This document shows, in pieces, positions 33,133-42,755 of a stretch of DNA of 64,000 nucleotides. The number at the start of each line of letters is the position of its first letter. Positions within the stretch are counted from its first letter, which is position 1. Under the pieces are notes generated by a model. That model was not told where the DNA came from and did no database searches. It saw only the letters and a program-made list of their open reading frames with translations. The translations under genes and the position numbers were made by a program. Source of the stretch: Martinezella hainanensis (GTDB lineage: Bacteria; Pseudomonadota; Alphaproteobacteria; Rhizobiales; Rhizobiaceae). The stretch spans positions 248,001 through 312,000 of the forward strand of contig NZ_FMAC01000005.1 of NCBI RefSeq assembly GCF_900094555.1. Reading direction: 5' to 3'.

Positions 33133-34103
33133 TGGCGGCTCCTGTCGCTGGTGTGTCGGGAAAAGATGAGATCGGCGGCTTCTTCGGCCATCGCTGGCGC
33201 AAGCAGGAAGCCATGGCGATAAAGGCCGTTGATAAGGGTGGTTTTGCCTTGCCGCGTCACCCGCGGAAGATTGTCAGGAAAGGCGGGGCGGATGCCGGCG
33301 CCGGTTTCGACCACGGCGGCTTCGGCAAAGGCCGGGTGCAGCGCATAGGCTGCATTCAAGAGCTCCATCAGCGAACGGGCGGTGATCGGCCCTTTGAAGT
33401 CGGTCTCGATCATCGTCGCACCAACCATGAACAGGCCTTTGCCGCGCGGCACGATATAGACGGGAAAGCGTGGATGCAGCAGGCGGACAGGCCGCGAAAG
33501 CAAGACCTCCTCGCTCTGCAGATAAAGCATTTCGCCACGCACGCCGCGCAAATCGCGCATGTGGCCGATGTGGGCTCCCCCCGTGCAGTCGACGATTTCA
33601 GAGAAACCGCCGTCGTCCGCCAGCTCGTCGATAAAGATGACGCCTTGCGCAGACAGATCGTCCTTCAGCGATTGCAGAACCTTGCGGGGATCGAGATGCG
33701 CCTCCTGCGGAAAGAACAGGCCGTGCCGAAAACGGCCGGCAAGCGACGGCTCAAGGGCGGCGATTTCTCCTTCGTCCACCCAGCGATAGCCAGTCGTGCG
33801 GCTGGCGAATCGCTTCAGCTCGTTCTGGTCGCGGTTCGGCGCGACGACGAGGGTTCCGTTGCAGACGACCTTGCCGGGTAGAATCGCCTCCCATCGCTCG
33901 GCAGCATCGCGGCCGCGCTCCAGCACGACTGCATCGGCGCTTTCGCGCTCGCACCATGGCGCGAGCATCCCGCCGGCGAGCCAGGAGGCGGCACGGCCGA
34001 AGTTACGGCTTGGGTCCGAAATTGTGACTTCAGCCCCGTGCCGCATCAGTTCGTGGGCAACCGTGAGGCCGGCAACGCCGGCCCCTTTGACGAGAACGCG
34101 CAT
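33123..34103 (-). CDS. thiO: Glycine oxidase-type thiamine biosynthesis protein
   Basis: About 326 residues from the ATG at 34103. The N-terminal Rossmann motif is VLVKGAGVAGLTVAHEL, then 'WLAGGMLAPWCERE' typical of ThiO, an FAD-dependent amine oxidase that makes the dehydroglycine imine for ThiG. A longer open frame upstream overlaps thiC and is not coding. The start lies one base beyond the thiC stop, and the gene overlaps thiS by ten bases. Confidence 0.92.
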   Translation of the reverse strand: MRVLVKGAGVAGLTVAHELMRHGAEVTISDPSRNFGRAASWLAGGMLAPWCERESADAVVLERGRDAAERWEAILPGKVVCNGTLVVAPNRDQNELKRFASRTTGYRWVDEGEIAALEPSLAGRFRHGLFFPQEAHLDPRKVLQSLKDDLSAQGVIFIDELADDGGFSEIVDCTGGAHIGHMRDLRGVRGEMLYLQSEEVLLSRPVRLLHPRFPVYIVPRGKGLFMVGATMIETDFKGPITARSLMELLNAAYALHPAFAEAAVVETGAGIRPAFPDNLPRVTRQGKTTLINGLYRHGFLLAPAMAEEAADLIFSRHTSDRSRQCA

Positions 34104-34104
34104 G

Positions 34105-35931
<1,827 letters not shown>

Positions 35932-36040
35932 GGTTTGAGGCTCCAAGTTGCAGTTGGAGACCCAGTCAATCAGCCGGAATGATGGAAAGACGCCGGCATG
36001 GAATCCACGCGGGAATCCGTAGCCTTCGAGCGCTCGCACC

Positions 36041-36147
36041 GTCCCTACGCCAGTATGAACTGGATCAGGTTCAACGGGTCACTGCGCCCACAATCGGCAA
36101 AGCCGCATTGTTCAGCAGTATCTCAGCCCCTTGCCGGGACCCCCCTG
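36041..36147 (-). ncRNA. TPP riboswitch (THI box)
   Basis: Read on the minus strand, the segment shows the conserved THI-box elements: CAGGGGGGTCCCGG, then GGGGCTGAGA, and at the far end ACCCGTTGAACCTGATCCAG followed by TTCATACTGG and CGTAGGGA. The order, spacing and sequence match the TPP-sensing domain. The helix closing the domain pairs GTCCC with GGGAC-like arms at the two ends. It lies about 110 bases before the thiC start, and TPP binding should shut off the thi operon. Confidence 0.95.
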
Positions 36148-36265
36148 GTGAATGTCGAAAAGGCTATGCCTTACTGTTATCCTCTGTCAACCCCACAGCG
36201 ATGGTCGCATCGTTCGGGAGATTGAGCGCTGCCGCCTCTAGTTGATCACAACCTTCGCGTGCTTT

Positions 36266-37009
36266 TTAGTAGCGTGGTGCGGTATTGCCGACGAAGCGAT
36301 GAGGGCCGGTATGGGAAAGCTTGCTGGCGGTATCGAGCCAGATCTTGCCGCCAAGCGCTCGCCAGCGGTGACAGAAGGCAAAATCCTCGCTGAGATAAAT
36401 TCCCGTTCCTTCCTCGACCATGCATTCGAATAGGGCATATTGCGTGCTCGGCGAACGTTTTGTGCTGGGATAGGCGTGGATTGCGTTGTAGCGCAGTTCG
36501 GGATAGGCGGCGATCATTCTCTCGATGACGTTGCGCTTGATTAGAAGCATGCCCGTCCCTGCATAGACGGCGCTGACGAAATCGCCTTCACGCTCGGCAA
36601 TCTGGCCGACAAGCGGGGTTCCGACATAATGAAGTGCGGCGGCCGCAAGGGTTTCGCCGTTTGGTGAATTGATGCGGGCCGCCGTCTCCCAATCATAATC
36701 CTTGATCGGATACATGGCGGCGACGACATCCTTGTCGGCGTCCAGCAGCCTCATGACCTGATCGGGCTCGAAGCTGATGTCGGCGTCGATGAAGAGCATA
36801 TGGGTTGCTGTCGTGTCGTTCAGGAAGGACGAAACAAGCGTGTTGCGGCTGCGGGTGATCAGGGCGTCATTGCCGAGCAGAGCTAGGGTTAGTTGTATGC
36901 CTGCCTGTGCTCCAGTCTGCATCAGTGAAAAAATGGACTGCATATAGTCCTTGGTAACGAGGCCACCGAAGCAAGGGGTCGCTATGAAGATCAGCCGATT
37001 CTCATTCAT
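36266..37009 (-). CDS. GT-A-like protein, probable glycosyltransferase of unknown role
   Basis: A 247-residue protein. 'HMLFIDADISFEPDQVMRLLDADKDVVAAMYP' contains a DAD that could serve as the metal-binding DxD of GT-A glycosyltransferases, and a later 'SEDFAFCHRWRALGGKIWLDT' with an acidic pair resembles the acceptor side of such enzymes. A start 'RLIFIATPCFGG' suits the first strand of the fold. I do not know the substrate. No surface-polysaccharide gene is next to it, and it lies alone between the riboswitch and the porin. Confidence 0.6.
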   Translation of the reverse strand: MNENRLIFIATPCFGGLVTKDYMQSIFSLMQTGAQAGIQLTLALLGNDALITRSRNTLVSSFLNDTTATHMLFIDADISFEPDQVMRLLDADKDVVAAMYPIKDYDWETAARINSPNGETLAAAALHYVGTPLVGQIAEREGDFVSAVYAGTGMLLIKRNVIERMIAAYPELRYNAIHAYPSTKRSPSTQYALFECMVEEGTGIYLSEDFAFCHRWRALGGKIWLDTASKLSHTGPHRFVGNTAPRY

Positions 37010-37579
37010 TCGCGATTTTCCCTCTCTGATGGCGCGACTCGGCGGAATCTAGGGAAATTCAATATTTCTGTGTGTACCGAATTATTGAAATTTGTTGCTG
37101 ATCTTTGCTCAAGCCGACTGGCGGAGGCGTCCTAGCCGTGCCGCCATCGATTGCCCACATCGCGTTGGCCCCAGATATGGTGACGATCCTGCTTGGCGGG
37201 GGCTTTCACGAACAGGTGTCTCTTTGCGATCGTTGCGAGGTGCCGCCTTGGCCTGCTGTCGCGAGTTGCATTTAAGCAACAGCGCCCAAGACTAACGTCT
37301 CGGCACGTTTCATATAATTGACAAACATACGGGCTGTTTGTAAATCCAATGCAGGACATAAGTTGTCTTACGGTCGAGCAATCGGTCGGATCGGTAGAGG
37401 CATTTCAAAACCTTTTACCGCGGGGGTAATCATGAAGGTTCGAGGGGACTCAAGCCAACATCAGGTGCGTATTTGCCGGACTGCCCGGTCGTGTTTAGAC
37501 CAAACCGATCGCTTGGGTAGTGTTCAAGTTCTGCGCTCGCGGTAAAATAGAAGTGCATATTACAACCAGGAGTTTAATT
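37010..37579. other. Long leader/promoter region of the porin gene
   Basis: About 570 bp without a convincing gene. It holds a candidate promoter (37318-37346) and a short palindrome GTTGC-N6-GCAAC (37265-37280) ahead of it. The distance from that promoter to the porin start is about 230 bases, so the mRNA may carry a long untranslated leader with room for regulation by small RNAs. I see no further structure. Confidence 0.45.
37318..37346 (+). promoter_or_regulatory. Candidate vegetative promoter upstream of the porin
   Basis: TTGACA (37318-37323) and TAAATC (37341-37346) are separated by 17 bases, a good fit to the sigma-70-type consensus in the -35 box and a weaker one in the -10 box. It lies in an AT-rich pocket, but other promoters may be closer to the gene. 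Confidence 0.4.
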
Positions 37580-38671
37580 ATGAACATCAAGAGCCTTCTT
37601 CTCGGCTCCGCTGCTGCGCTTGCAGCAGTATCCGGTGCTCACGCGGCTGATGCTATCGTAGCAGCTGAGCCGGAGCCGCTGGAATACGTCCGTATCTGCG
37701 ACGCATACGGTGCTGGCTACTTCTTCATTCCGGGCACGGAAACCTGCCTCAAGATCGGCGGCCGCGTCCGTACTGAAGGCGAGTGGTACGATGCCTACAA
37801 CCCGAACAGCAAGAACGGTACGCTGTGGCACACCCGTGCAGAGCTGAGCGTCGACACCGCGACCGACACCGAATACGGCCCGCTCAAGACTAACACGGTC
37901 ATCCGTTGGGACTGGAACGACGGCAACTCCACCTCCACGAAGCTGCTGTTCGCTAACATCAGCCTCGGTGGTTTCCTCGTCGGTAAGGCAGACTCGCAGT
38001 ATAACTCCTACATCGGTTATGCCGGCGACGTCATCAACGACGACGTGATCTATGACGGCCCGTACGAACTCAACCAGTTGACCTACAACTACGATGCCGG
38101 CAACGGCTTCACGGCTGTCATCTCGCTCGAAGACACCAACTCCAGCGGCTCGGGCGCTGCCTACGGCGCAAGCTGGGCATCCGACGACAAGGCCAACCAC
38201 TACGCTCCTGACGTTGTTGCCGGTGCTGGCTTCAAGTCCGGCGCATGGGGCTTCAAAGTCGTCGGCGGTTACGACTCGATCAACGAAGAAGGCGCTATCA
38301 AGGCTCGCGTCGATGCCGACTTCGGCACCTTCTCGGCCTTCTTGATGGGCGGCTGGAACACCAACGGCGACAACCTCAACAAGTACGCTGGCACCAACCT
38401 CGATCGCTCGGCTTGCCCGGCTAACGATCCATCGAAGTGCGGCTGGGGTGACTGGGCAGTTTGGGGCGGCGTTGGCGTTCCGATCAACGAAAAGCTGAAG
38501 TGGAACCTGCAGCTCGCCTACACCGACTCCAAGATCTTCGCCGCTACGACGAACGTCAAGTGGAACCCGGTTAAGAACCTGCTCATCGAGCCGGAAGTCT
38601 CCTACACCAACTTCGATTCTGTGAACCAGGATCAGTGGGCTGGTATCCTGCGCTTCGAACGCGCCTTCTAA
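37580..38671 (+). CDS. ropA: RopA-type outer-membrane porin
   Basis: About 363 residues from the ATG at 37580, behind AGGAG. A signal peptide (NIKSLLLGSAAALAAVSGAHA, in part) precedes a mature beta-barrel that starts near 'PEPLEYVRICDAYGAGYF', the standard start of the rhizobial Porin_2 family, and ends with an aromatic residue (ILRFERAF), required for barrel assembly. The base composition and codon use are highly biased, as for an abundant protein. RopA-type porins are major outer-membrane proteins in Rhizobium. A strong terminator follows. Confidence 0.94.
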   Translation: MNIKSLLLGSAAALAAVSGAHAADAIVAAEPEPLEYVRICDAYGAGYFFIPGTETCLKIGGRVRTEGEWYDAYNPNSKNGTLWHTRAELSVDTATDTEYGPLKTNTVIRWDWNDGNSTSTKLLFANISLGGFLVGKADSQYNSYIGYAGDVINDDVIYDGPYELNQLTYNYDAGNGFTAVISLEDTNSSGSGAAYGASWASDDKANHYAPDVVAGAGFKSGAWGFKVVGGYDSINEEGAIKARVDADFGTFSAFLMGGWNTNGDNLNKYAGTNLDRSACPANDPSKCGWGDWAVWGGVGVPINEKLKWNLQLAYTDSKIFAATTNVKWNPVKNLLIEPEVSYTNFDSVNQDQWAGILRFERAF

Positions 38672-38702
38672 TATTGAGTTATCCGGCTCAATGCCGGGTA
38701 AG

Positions 38703-38737
38703 AGAAGCCTGACGTTCCAATCCGTCAGGCTTCTTTC
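38703..38737 (+). terminator. Rho-independent terminator of the porin gene
   Basis: AGAAGCCTGACG (38703-38714) and CGTCAGGCTTCT (38723-38734) form a perfect 12-bp stem with an eight-base loop, followed by TTC. It lies about 30 bp after the stop codon. Confidence 0.85.
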
Positions 38738-38765
38738 ATCGATCGGTTGACCTCCGATCAAAGCA

Positions 38766-38801
38766 AAGGATCTGGCTTTCCCTCCGGATCCTTTTTTATT
38801 T
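38766..38801 (+). terminator. Second terminator-like hairpin after the porin gene
   Basis: AAAGGATC (38766-38773) pairs with GATCCTTT (38788-38795), followed by TTTATTT. It is a weaker stem than the first hairpin but has a good T-tract, so the two together should stop a very strong transcript. Confidence 0.6.
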
Positions 38802-38905
38802 GCAGGCTTTGAGGAATCGGTTCGGTCTCGCAGACGCTTAGAACCGCTCTCGATGGTTTTCTTAATTTCTGAAGGGAAAACCGCTATGCGCCTTTCCCGG
38901 AATCG

Positions 38906-39547
38906 TTAGATCGCGGTAATCGCCAGCTCCTGCGTCTGGGCCAGCGGGAACCACGTCTTCAGCACCATCTTTATGAACATCTGTCCGCACGGGACCAGTT
39001 CGAAACTGCCCCGATCGATCGTCCATTCGGTGATCAGGCCGCCGATGACCGCTGTCAAGGCGGAAGCGGCCGTATCTGGCGTCCAGGGAGCCGGAAGTTT
39101 CGTCTTTTCATCCATCAGGGTGAAAATGCGTTCGAAATTTTCGTGCATGTCATGCCTGAACGAGCTCGCCCGGCTTGTCGTCCCGTCGCAAAATGCCATG
39201 TCGAGATGCATCATCACCTTCAACATGCTGCGCTTGCGCGGATCGCCGTGAACGTCGTCGAATATCGCAGCTATCGTATCGGCGATCAGATCGAGCGGAT
39301 TTGGCGGCAGCTCCTTGGACATCCGCTCCGCCAATTCCTGAAACGGCTGCTGGGCCTCGTCGCGAATCGCGAACATCAGCCCCTGCTTGTTCTTGAAATG
39401 CCAGTGCACTGCCCCCCGCGTGACACCGGCGGCTGCGGCTATCTCTTCGAGGCTGACATTCTCGTAGCCTTTGTCAAGGAACAGAGCCTTTGCAGACTGC
39501 AAAATCTCGTTCCTCGTCTCCGCCGCCTCCTCCTTAGTTCGCCTCAT
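38906..39547 (-). CDS. TetR/AcrR-family regulator
   Basis: A 213-residue protein with an N-terminal TetR helix-turn-helix (NEILQSAKALFLDKGYENVS, then 'LEEIAAAAGVTRGAVHWHFKNKQGLMFAI') and a ligand-binding domain with 'RRSMLKVMMHLDMAF'-like elements typical of AcrR/TtgR-type repressors of multidrug pumps. No pump gene is adjacent, so here the regulator is an orphan. It is convergent with the porin gene. Confidence 0.88.
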   Translation of the reverse strand: MRRTKEEAAETRNEILQSAKALFLDKGYENVSLEEIAAAAGVTRGAVHWHFKNKQGLMFAIRDEAQQPFQELAERMSKELPPNPLDLIADTIAAIFDDVHGDPRKRSMLKVMMHLDMAFCDGTTSRASSFRHDMHENFERIFTLMDEKTKLPAPWTPDTAASALTAVIGGLITEWTIDRGSFELVPCGQMFIKMVLKTWFPLAQTQELAITAI

Positions 39548-40045
39548 TCACCTCTCCACAGAAACTGATGTTCAAGCTGTGCCCCTCTTTTTGATATTCT
39601 CTATCCATCAATGCCGCTCAGTGCTGGAGCCCATATACCAGCAATGCTCAACAGAGTGGCGGAATTTATATATTCCCTAAAAATTGAGGAAGGAAATCGC
39701 AATAGGATGTGTTCGTCAAGCGTCTATAAGCCACGCGCAAGTTTCCTTGTGCAATTTCCCCACGTTGGGAAGTGAAAATCGAAAATGTGCAGATGCCAAT
39801 ATAGCCATGATGGCGACATACATATTGGTGGGGTGATCCCGGGTATGCTTGCTCTGGAAAAGATGCATCGGTCAAGTTGGGGCGCAAGACGCGTTTGATC
39901 GGGGCATTCGCAAGTCCATCCGCTCATATCGATTATCGAAGCCATGCCTCCGCCTCAACGCGGCCGGGCCTGGCATCGATTGTGTTCAAGTCGCGTACGC
40001 ATAAGCCATCTGAGTTCCTCTCAACGCTCGTATCTGGAGGCCCCA
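39548..40045. other. AT-rich intergenic region, nothing recognised
   Basis: About 500 bp between the TetR gene and the EF-hand gene, with a noticeably AT-richer stretch around 39590-39810. Short open frames on both strands have no plausible ribosome binding site, no family resemblance and unremarkable composition. It probably holds the two divergent promoters, but I cannot place them. Confidence 0.4.
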
Positions 40046-40888
40046 ATGACGAGCATCTACTCGATCTCATCGAGCAATTACTATCAATACCAGACCTCGC
40101 GCTCGACAGCGTCGACGACTGACGATTCCATTGCATCTCTGCTGTCCGACAGCTCCTCCGGCAATTCGTCGGGTAGTTCTTCCGGCACGAGTTCCTCTTC
40201 CTCGTCCTCTTCGGACGATCAGTCGCAGATTGCCTCGGCTGAACAGCTCGTCGCGCAGCTGATGAACATGATTCTCAATCTGCAAGCCGGCATGGGCAGC
40301 GATAGCTCGACATCGGGATCAGACAGCAATTCCAGCAGTTCGACGTCAAGTACTCAGCAGACTTCCGCAACTGGCAGCCAGGACAACAGCCAAAGCGATA
40401 TGATCAGCGCCATGGACAGCAATGGCGACGGAAATATCAGCGAAGCCGAATTCGTGGCTGCGCGCCCGTCGGACGTCAGCGAAACCCAGGCACAGCAGCT
40501 GTTCCAGAGCTTCGACACCGGCAATACCGGCTCACTCACCGAAGCGCAGCTTGCGAAAGCCATGCAGGCAGGCCAGCAGCAACCCCCACCACCACCGGGT
40601 GGCCAGATGAGCGGCGATGACCTCTCTGCCGCGTTTTCCTCCATGGATACGAACGGCGACGGTAGCGTCAGCGAATCCGAATTCGTGGCCGCCCGTCCTT
40701 CCGACGTAAGCGAAGACCAGGCAACGTCGCTGTTCAAGAGCCTCGACACGTCCGGTTCCGGGTCGTTGACGCAGACCCAGTTCGAACAGGCCATGAAGGC
40801 ACAGCAATCGCAGTTGCCGGATTTCGGAAGCCTCTACTCGACCAATGAGCAGGATTTGACGACGACGAGCGATCTGCTGACGCTCTGA
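40046..40888 (+). CDS. EF-hand calcium-binding protein, calsymin-like
   Basis: About 280 residues from the ATG at 40046 (TGGAGG five bases upstream). Residues 1-100 are a Ser-rich tail. Then come four EF-hand loops at residues 124-135 (DSNGDGNISEAE), 157-168, 201-212 (DTNGDGSVSESE) and 234-245, arranged as two copies of a 77-residue unit with a Pro-rich linker between. Loops one and three are canonical; two and four have Gln instead of the final Glu and are weaker. Rhizobium etli calsymin (CasA), a secreted symbiosis protein, has three such paired units; this one has two. No signal peptide is visible, so export would need another route. Confidence 0.85.
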   Translation: MTSIYSISSSNYYQYQTSRSTASTTDDSIASLLSDSSSGNSSGSSSGTSSSSSSSSDDQSQIASAEQLVAQLMNMILNLQAGMGSDSSTSGSDSNSSSSTSSTQQTSATGSQDNSQSDMISAMDSNGDGNISEAEFVAARPSDVSETQAQQLFQSFDTGNTGSLTEAQLAKAMQAGQQQPPPPPGGQMSGDDLSAAFSSMDTNGDGSVSESEFVAARPSDVSEDQATSLFKSLDTSGSGSLTQTQFEQAMKAQQSQLPDFGSLYSTNEQDLTTTSDLLTL

Positions 40889-41243
40889 TCGGACGAGAAC
40901 TTTAGCAATTGATCATGCGAAGTGCCGGCAAACCCGGGCAGAAGAGATTGAAACTTCTGTCTCCGGGTGAGCCGGCCCTTCTTTTCCTGCTTGGCAGATG
41001 GCCTCTGGGCTTGGAAAGAAAATTCGAAAAGCCTTGACCTGCAAGCGACGGAATTCGGCTAGTGCGGCGTTCAATCCTTGTGAACCTGTGTTTGACATCG
41101 AAGGATGATACGCTGACCGAGATGCTGCGATCCAAGTGGCGCCGCTTGCCGGAGTTGACGGCAAGGCGGGATTTGCCGGCCAACAGGCCGGAGCCCGCGT
41201 GCCATGCCGGTATCGCAGGAAACTGGAGCGGTGGCGATTGTCG
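40889..41243. other. Intergenic region between the EF-hand and sigma-factor genes
   Basis: About 355 bp. It holds the terminator-like hairpin at 40924-40980 and should hold the sigma-factor promoter, but I cannot point to a box with confidence. Confidence 0.4.
40924..40980 (+). terminator. Terminator-like hairpin after the EF-hand gene
   Basis: GCCGGC (40924-40929) pairs with GCCGGC at 40971-40976, and inside it CCCGG with CCGGG and AGAAG with CTTCT, giving a long interrupted stem. It is followed by a pyrimidine stretch, CCTTCTTTTCC. Confidence 0.55.
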
Positions 41244-41816
41244 ATGAAGTGGGATCGCGCGCCCAAGAGTGGCGACCCGGATGAGGATCTGCTCGGTAGC
41301 ATCGCTGCGGGCGACGTTCCGGCGATGCGCATGATGATAACGCGGCAGTTGCCTCGCATCGTTGCCGTGGCAACCCGCATGCTTGGCGATGCGGCCGAGG
41401 CCGAGGATGTGGCGCAGGAGACGTTTCTGCGCGTCTGGCGCAATGCCGGCGGCTGGCGACAGGGCAATGCCCGTTTCAGCACCTGGGTGCATCGCGTGGC
41501 GACCAACCTCTGTTACGATCGCCTGCGGCGTCGCAAGGACGTTCTTGCCGAGCATCCACCCGATATCGAGTATGAAGGGCCGGCGCCGGATGCGGGTTTG
41601 ATGAGCGAGGACGATCCGTCCAAGCGTGTGGAGCGGGCCATGCAGATGATCGCGCCCAGGCAGCGCGAGGCGATCATTCTGGTTTATTATCAGGCGCTGT
41701 CGAATGCCGAAGCAGCTGAAGTCATGGATGTCAGCGTCGACGCACTGGAAAGCCTGCTTGCGCGTGGAAGGCGCTCCTTGCAGGTGCTTTTGTTGAAGGA
41801 ACAGGGCGATGGTTGA
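41244..41816 (+). CDS. ECF-type RNA polymerase sigma factor
   Basis: About 190 residues from the ATG at 41244; the longer open frame begins with a run of unlikely residues. Region 2 is 'MLGDAAEAEDVAQETFLRVWRNA' and 'RFSTWVHRVATNLCYDRLRRRK', and region 4 is 'APRQREAIILVYYQALSNAEAAEVMDVSVDALESLLARGRRSL'. It heads a five-gene cluster with an overlapping small membrane protein, a metal-sensor-like protein and DUF1800/DUF1501 proteins. The overlap with the next gene (8 bases) points to a sigma/anti-sigma pair. Confidence 0.9.
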   Translation: MKWDRAPKSGDPDEDLLGSIAAGDVPAMRMMITRQLPRIVAVATRMLGDAAEAEDVAQETFLRVWRNAGGWRQGNARFSTWVHRVATNLCYDRLRRRKDVLAEHPPDIEYEGPAPDAGLMSEDDPSKRVERAMQMIAPRQREAIILVYYQALSNAEAAEVMDVSVDALESLLARGRRSLQVLLLKEQGDG

Positions 41817-42261
41817 GAATATCGCGGGTCCGATGAATGCCGAACGGTTTGAGGCGCTGACTGCGGCCTATGGCGGCGATATCGGCCGATGGCCGCAGGC
41901 GGAGCGCGCGGCTGCGCGGGATTTTGCCAAGAACCCCGCCGCCGCAGAAACGCTTGCCCGCGCCGCCGATCTGGATGCATTGCTCGACACATACGTCGTG
42001 AAGCCCCGCCACGCCGGCCTGGAGGAGCGAATTCTCGCAAAGCTCGTTCGCCGCCTGACGATACGAAACTGGTTCCGGTTCGGCTCTGCCGGCATCGGCC
42101 TCGTGGGGGTCGGCATAGCCGGCGCGCTTGCCGGCAGCATTGCCATTGCCGTCTTGGCTCCGAGCTTGACGTCCGACACCTCAGTCGTCTCCGATGGAAC
42201 CGCGACCATGTTCGGCGATATCGGGCCGGACGCGGGTATAGCGCAGCAGGACAGCCAATGA
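41809..42261 (+). CDS. Probable membrane anti-sigma factor
   Basis: A 150-residue protein with an N-terminal cytosolic part (MNAERFEALTAAYGGDIGRWP, in part) and a single transmembrane segment at about residues 86-110, then a short outside tail. No zinc-binding HxxxCxxC motif is visible, so it is not a ZAS-type anti-sigma by sequence. The call rests on its 8-bp overlap with the ECF sigma gene and its size and topology, the usual layout of such pairs. The stop overlaps the next start (ATGA). Confidence 0.7.
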   Translation: MVENIAGPMNAERFEALTAAYGGDIGRWPQAERAAARDFAKNPAAAETLARAADLDALLDTYVVKPRHAGLEERILAKLVRRLTIRNWFRFGSAGIGLVGVGIAGALAGSIAIAVLAPSLTSDTSVVSDGTATMFGDIGPDAGIAQQDSQ

Positions 42262-42707
42262 CGGATCGCAGCTTTCGAATAGTGGTCATTTCTCTTTTGG
42301 TACTGAACACGTTCCTGATCGGAGCGTTGGCCGGCGGCGGGCTGACCTGGATACGCAAGACCCAGGCGCGGGCCGGAATGATGCCGCTAGCCGGCGAGCA
42401 ATTGCCTTCGGCGCAGAAGAAGGCTTTGCGCGCGGCGCTCAATGAGGCACGCAAGGACGAACGTCAGATCATTCTCGAGGCACAGCAGGCCAAAGTCGAC
42501 GCTGCCTCCATTCTTGGGCAGCCGACGCTGGATAAGGAGGCACTCTCGGCGGCGCTGGCAAGGGCGCGCGATGCCGACATCGCCTTGAGGGCGAAGCTGG
42601 AGCAGCGTGCAGTCGATTTTGCAGCAGGGCTCTCCTATGACGAGCGTCGAGCGCTCGCCGAAAGTCTGGTCCGCCGTAGCATGCCGAAGGCTGCTGCCAC
42701 AAAATGA
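42258..42707 (+). CDS. Periplasmic metal-sensor-like protein (Metal_resist/Spy-type helical)
   Basis: About 149 residues from the ATG at 42258, which overlaps the stop of the preceding gene. An N-terminal membrane anchor (residues 7-28) precedes a helical domain with 'LNEARKDERQIILEAQQAK' and 'LSAALARARDADIALRAKLEQ', typical of the periplasmic metal-resistance/CpxP-Spy-like helical family. It could be the outside sensor that controls release of the sigma factor through the membrane protein. The metal itself is not evident. Confidence 0.75.
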   Translation: MTDRSFRIVVISLLVLNTFLIGALAGGGLTWIRKTQARAGMMPLAGEQLPSAQKKALRAALNEARKDERQIILEAQQAKVDAASILGQPTLDKEALSAALARARDADIALRAKLEQRAVDFAAGLSYDERRALAESLVRRSMPKAAATK

Positions 42708-42755
42708 TCACACTTGCCGAGCGACGGATCGAAACCAAGCCTGCGTTAAAGGAGC

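Noticed and set aside
39666..39945. Two short minus-strand open frames ahead of the EF-hand gene
   Set aside because: No ribosome binding site, no resemblance to known proteins, and they lie in an AT-rich region where such frames are expected by chance.
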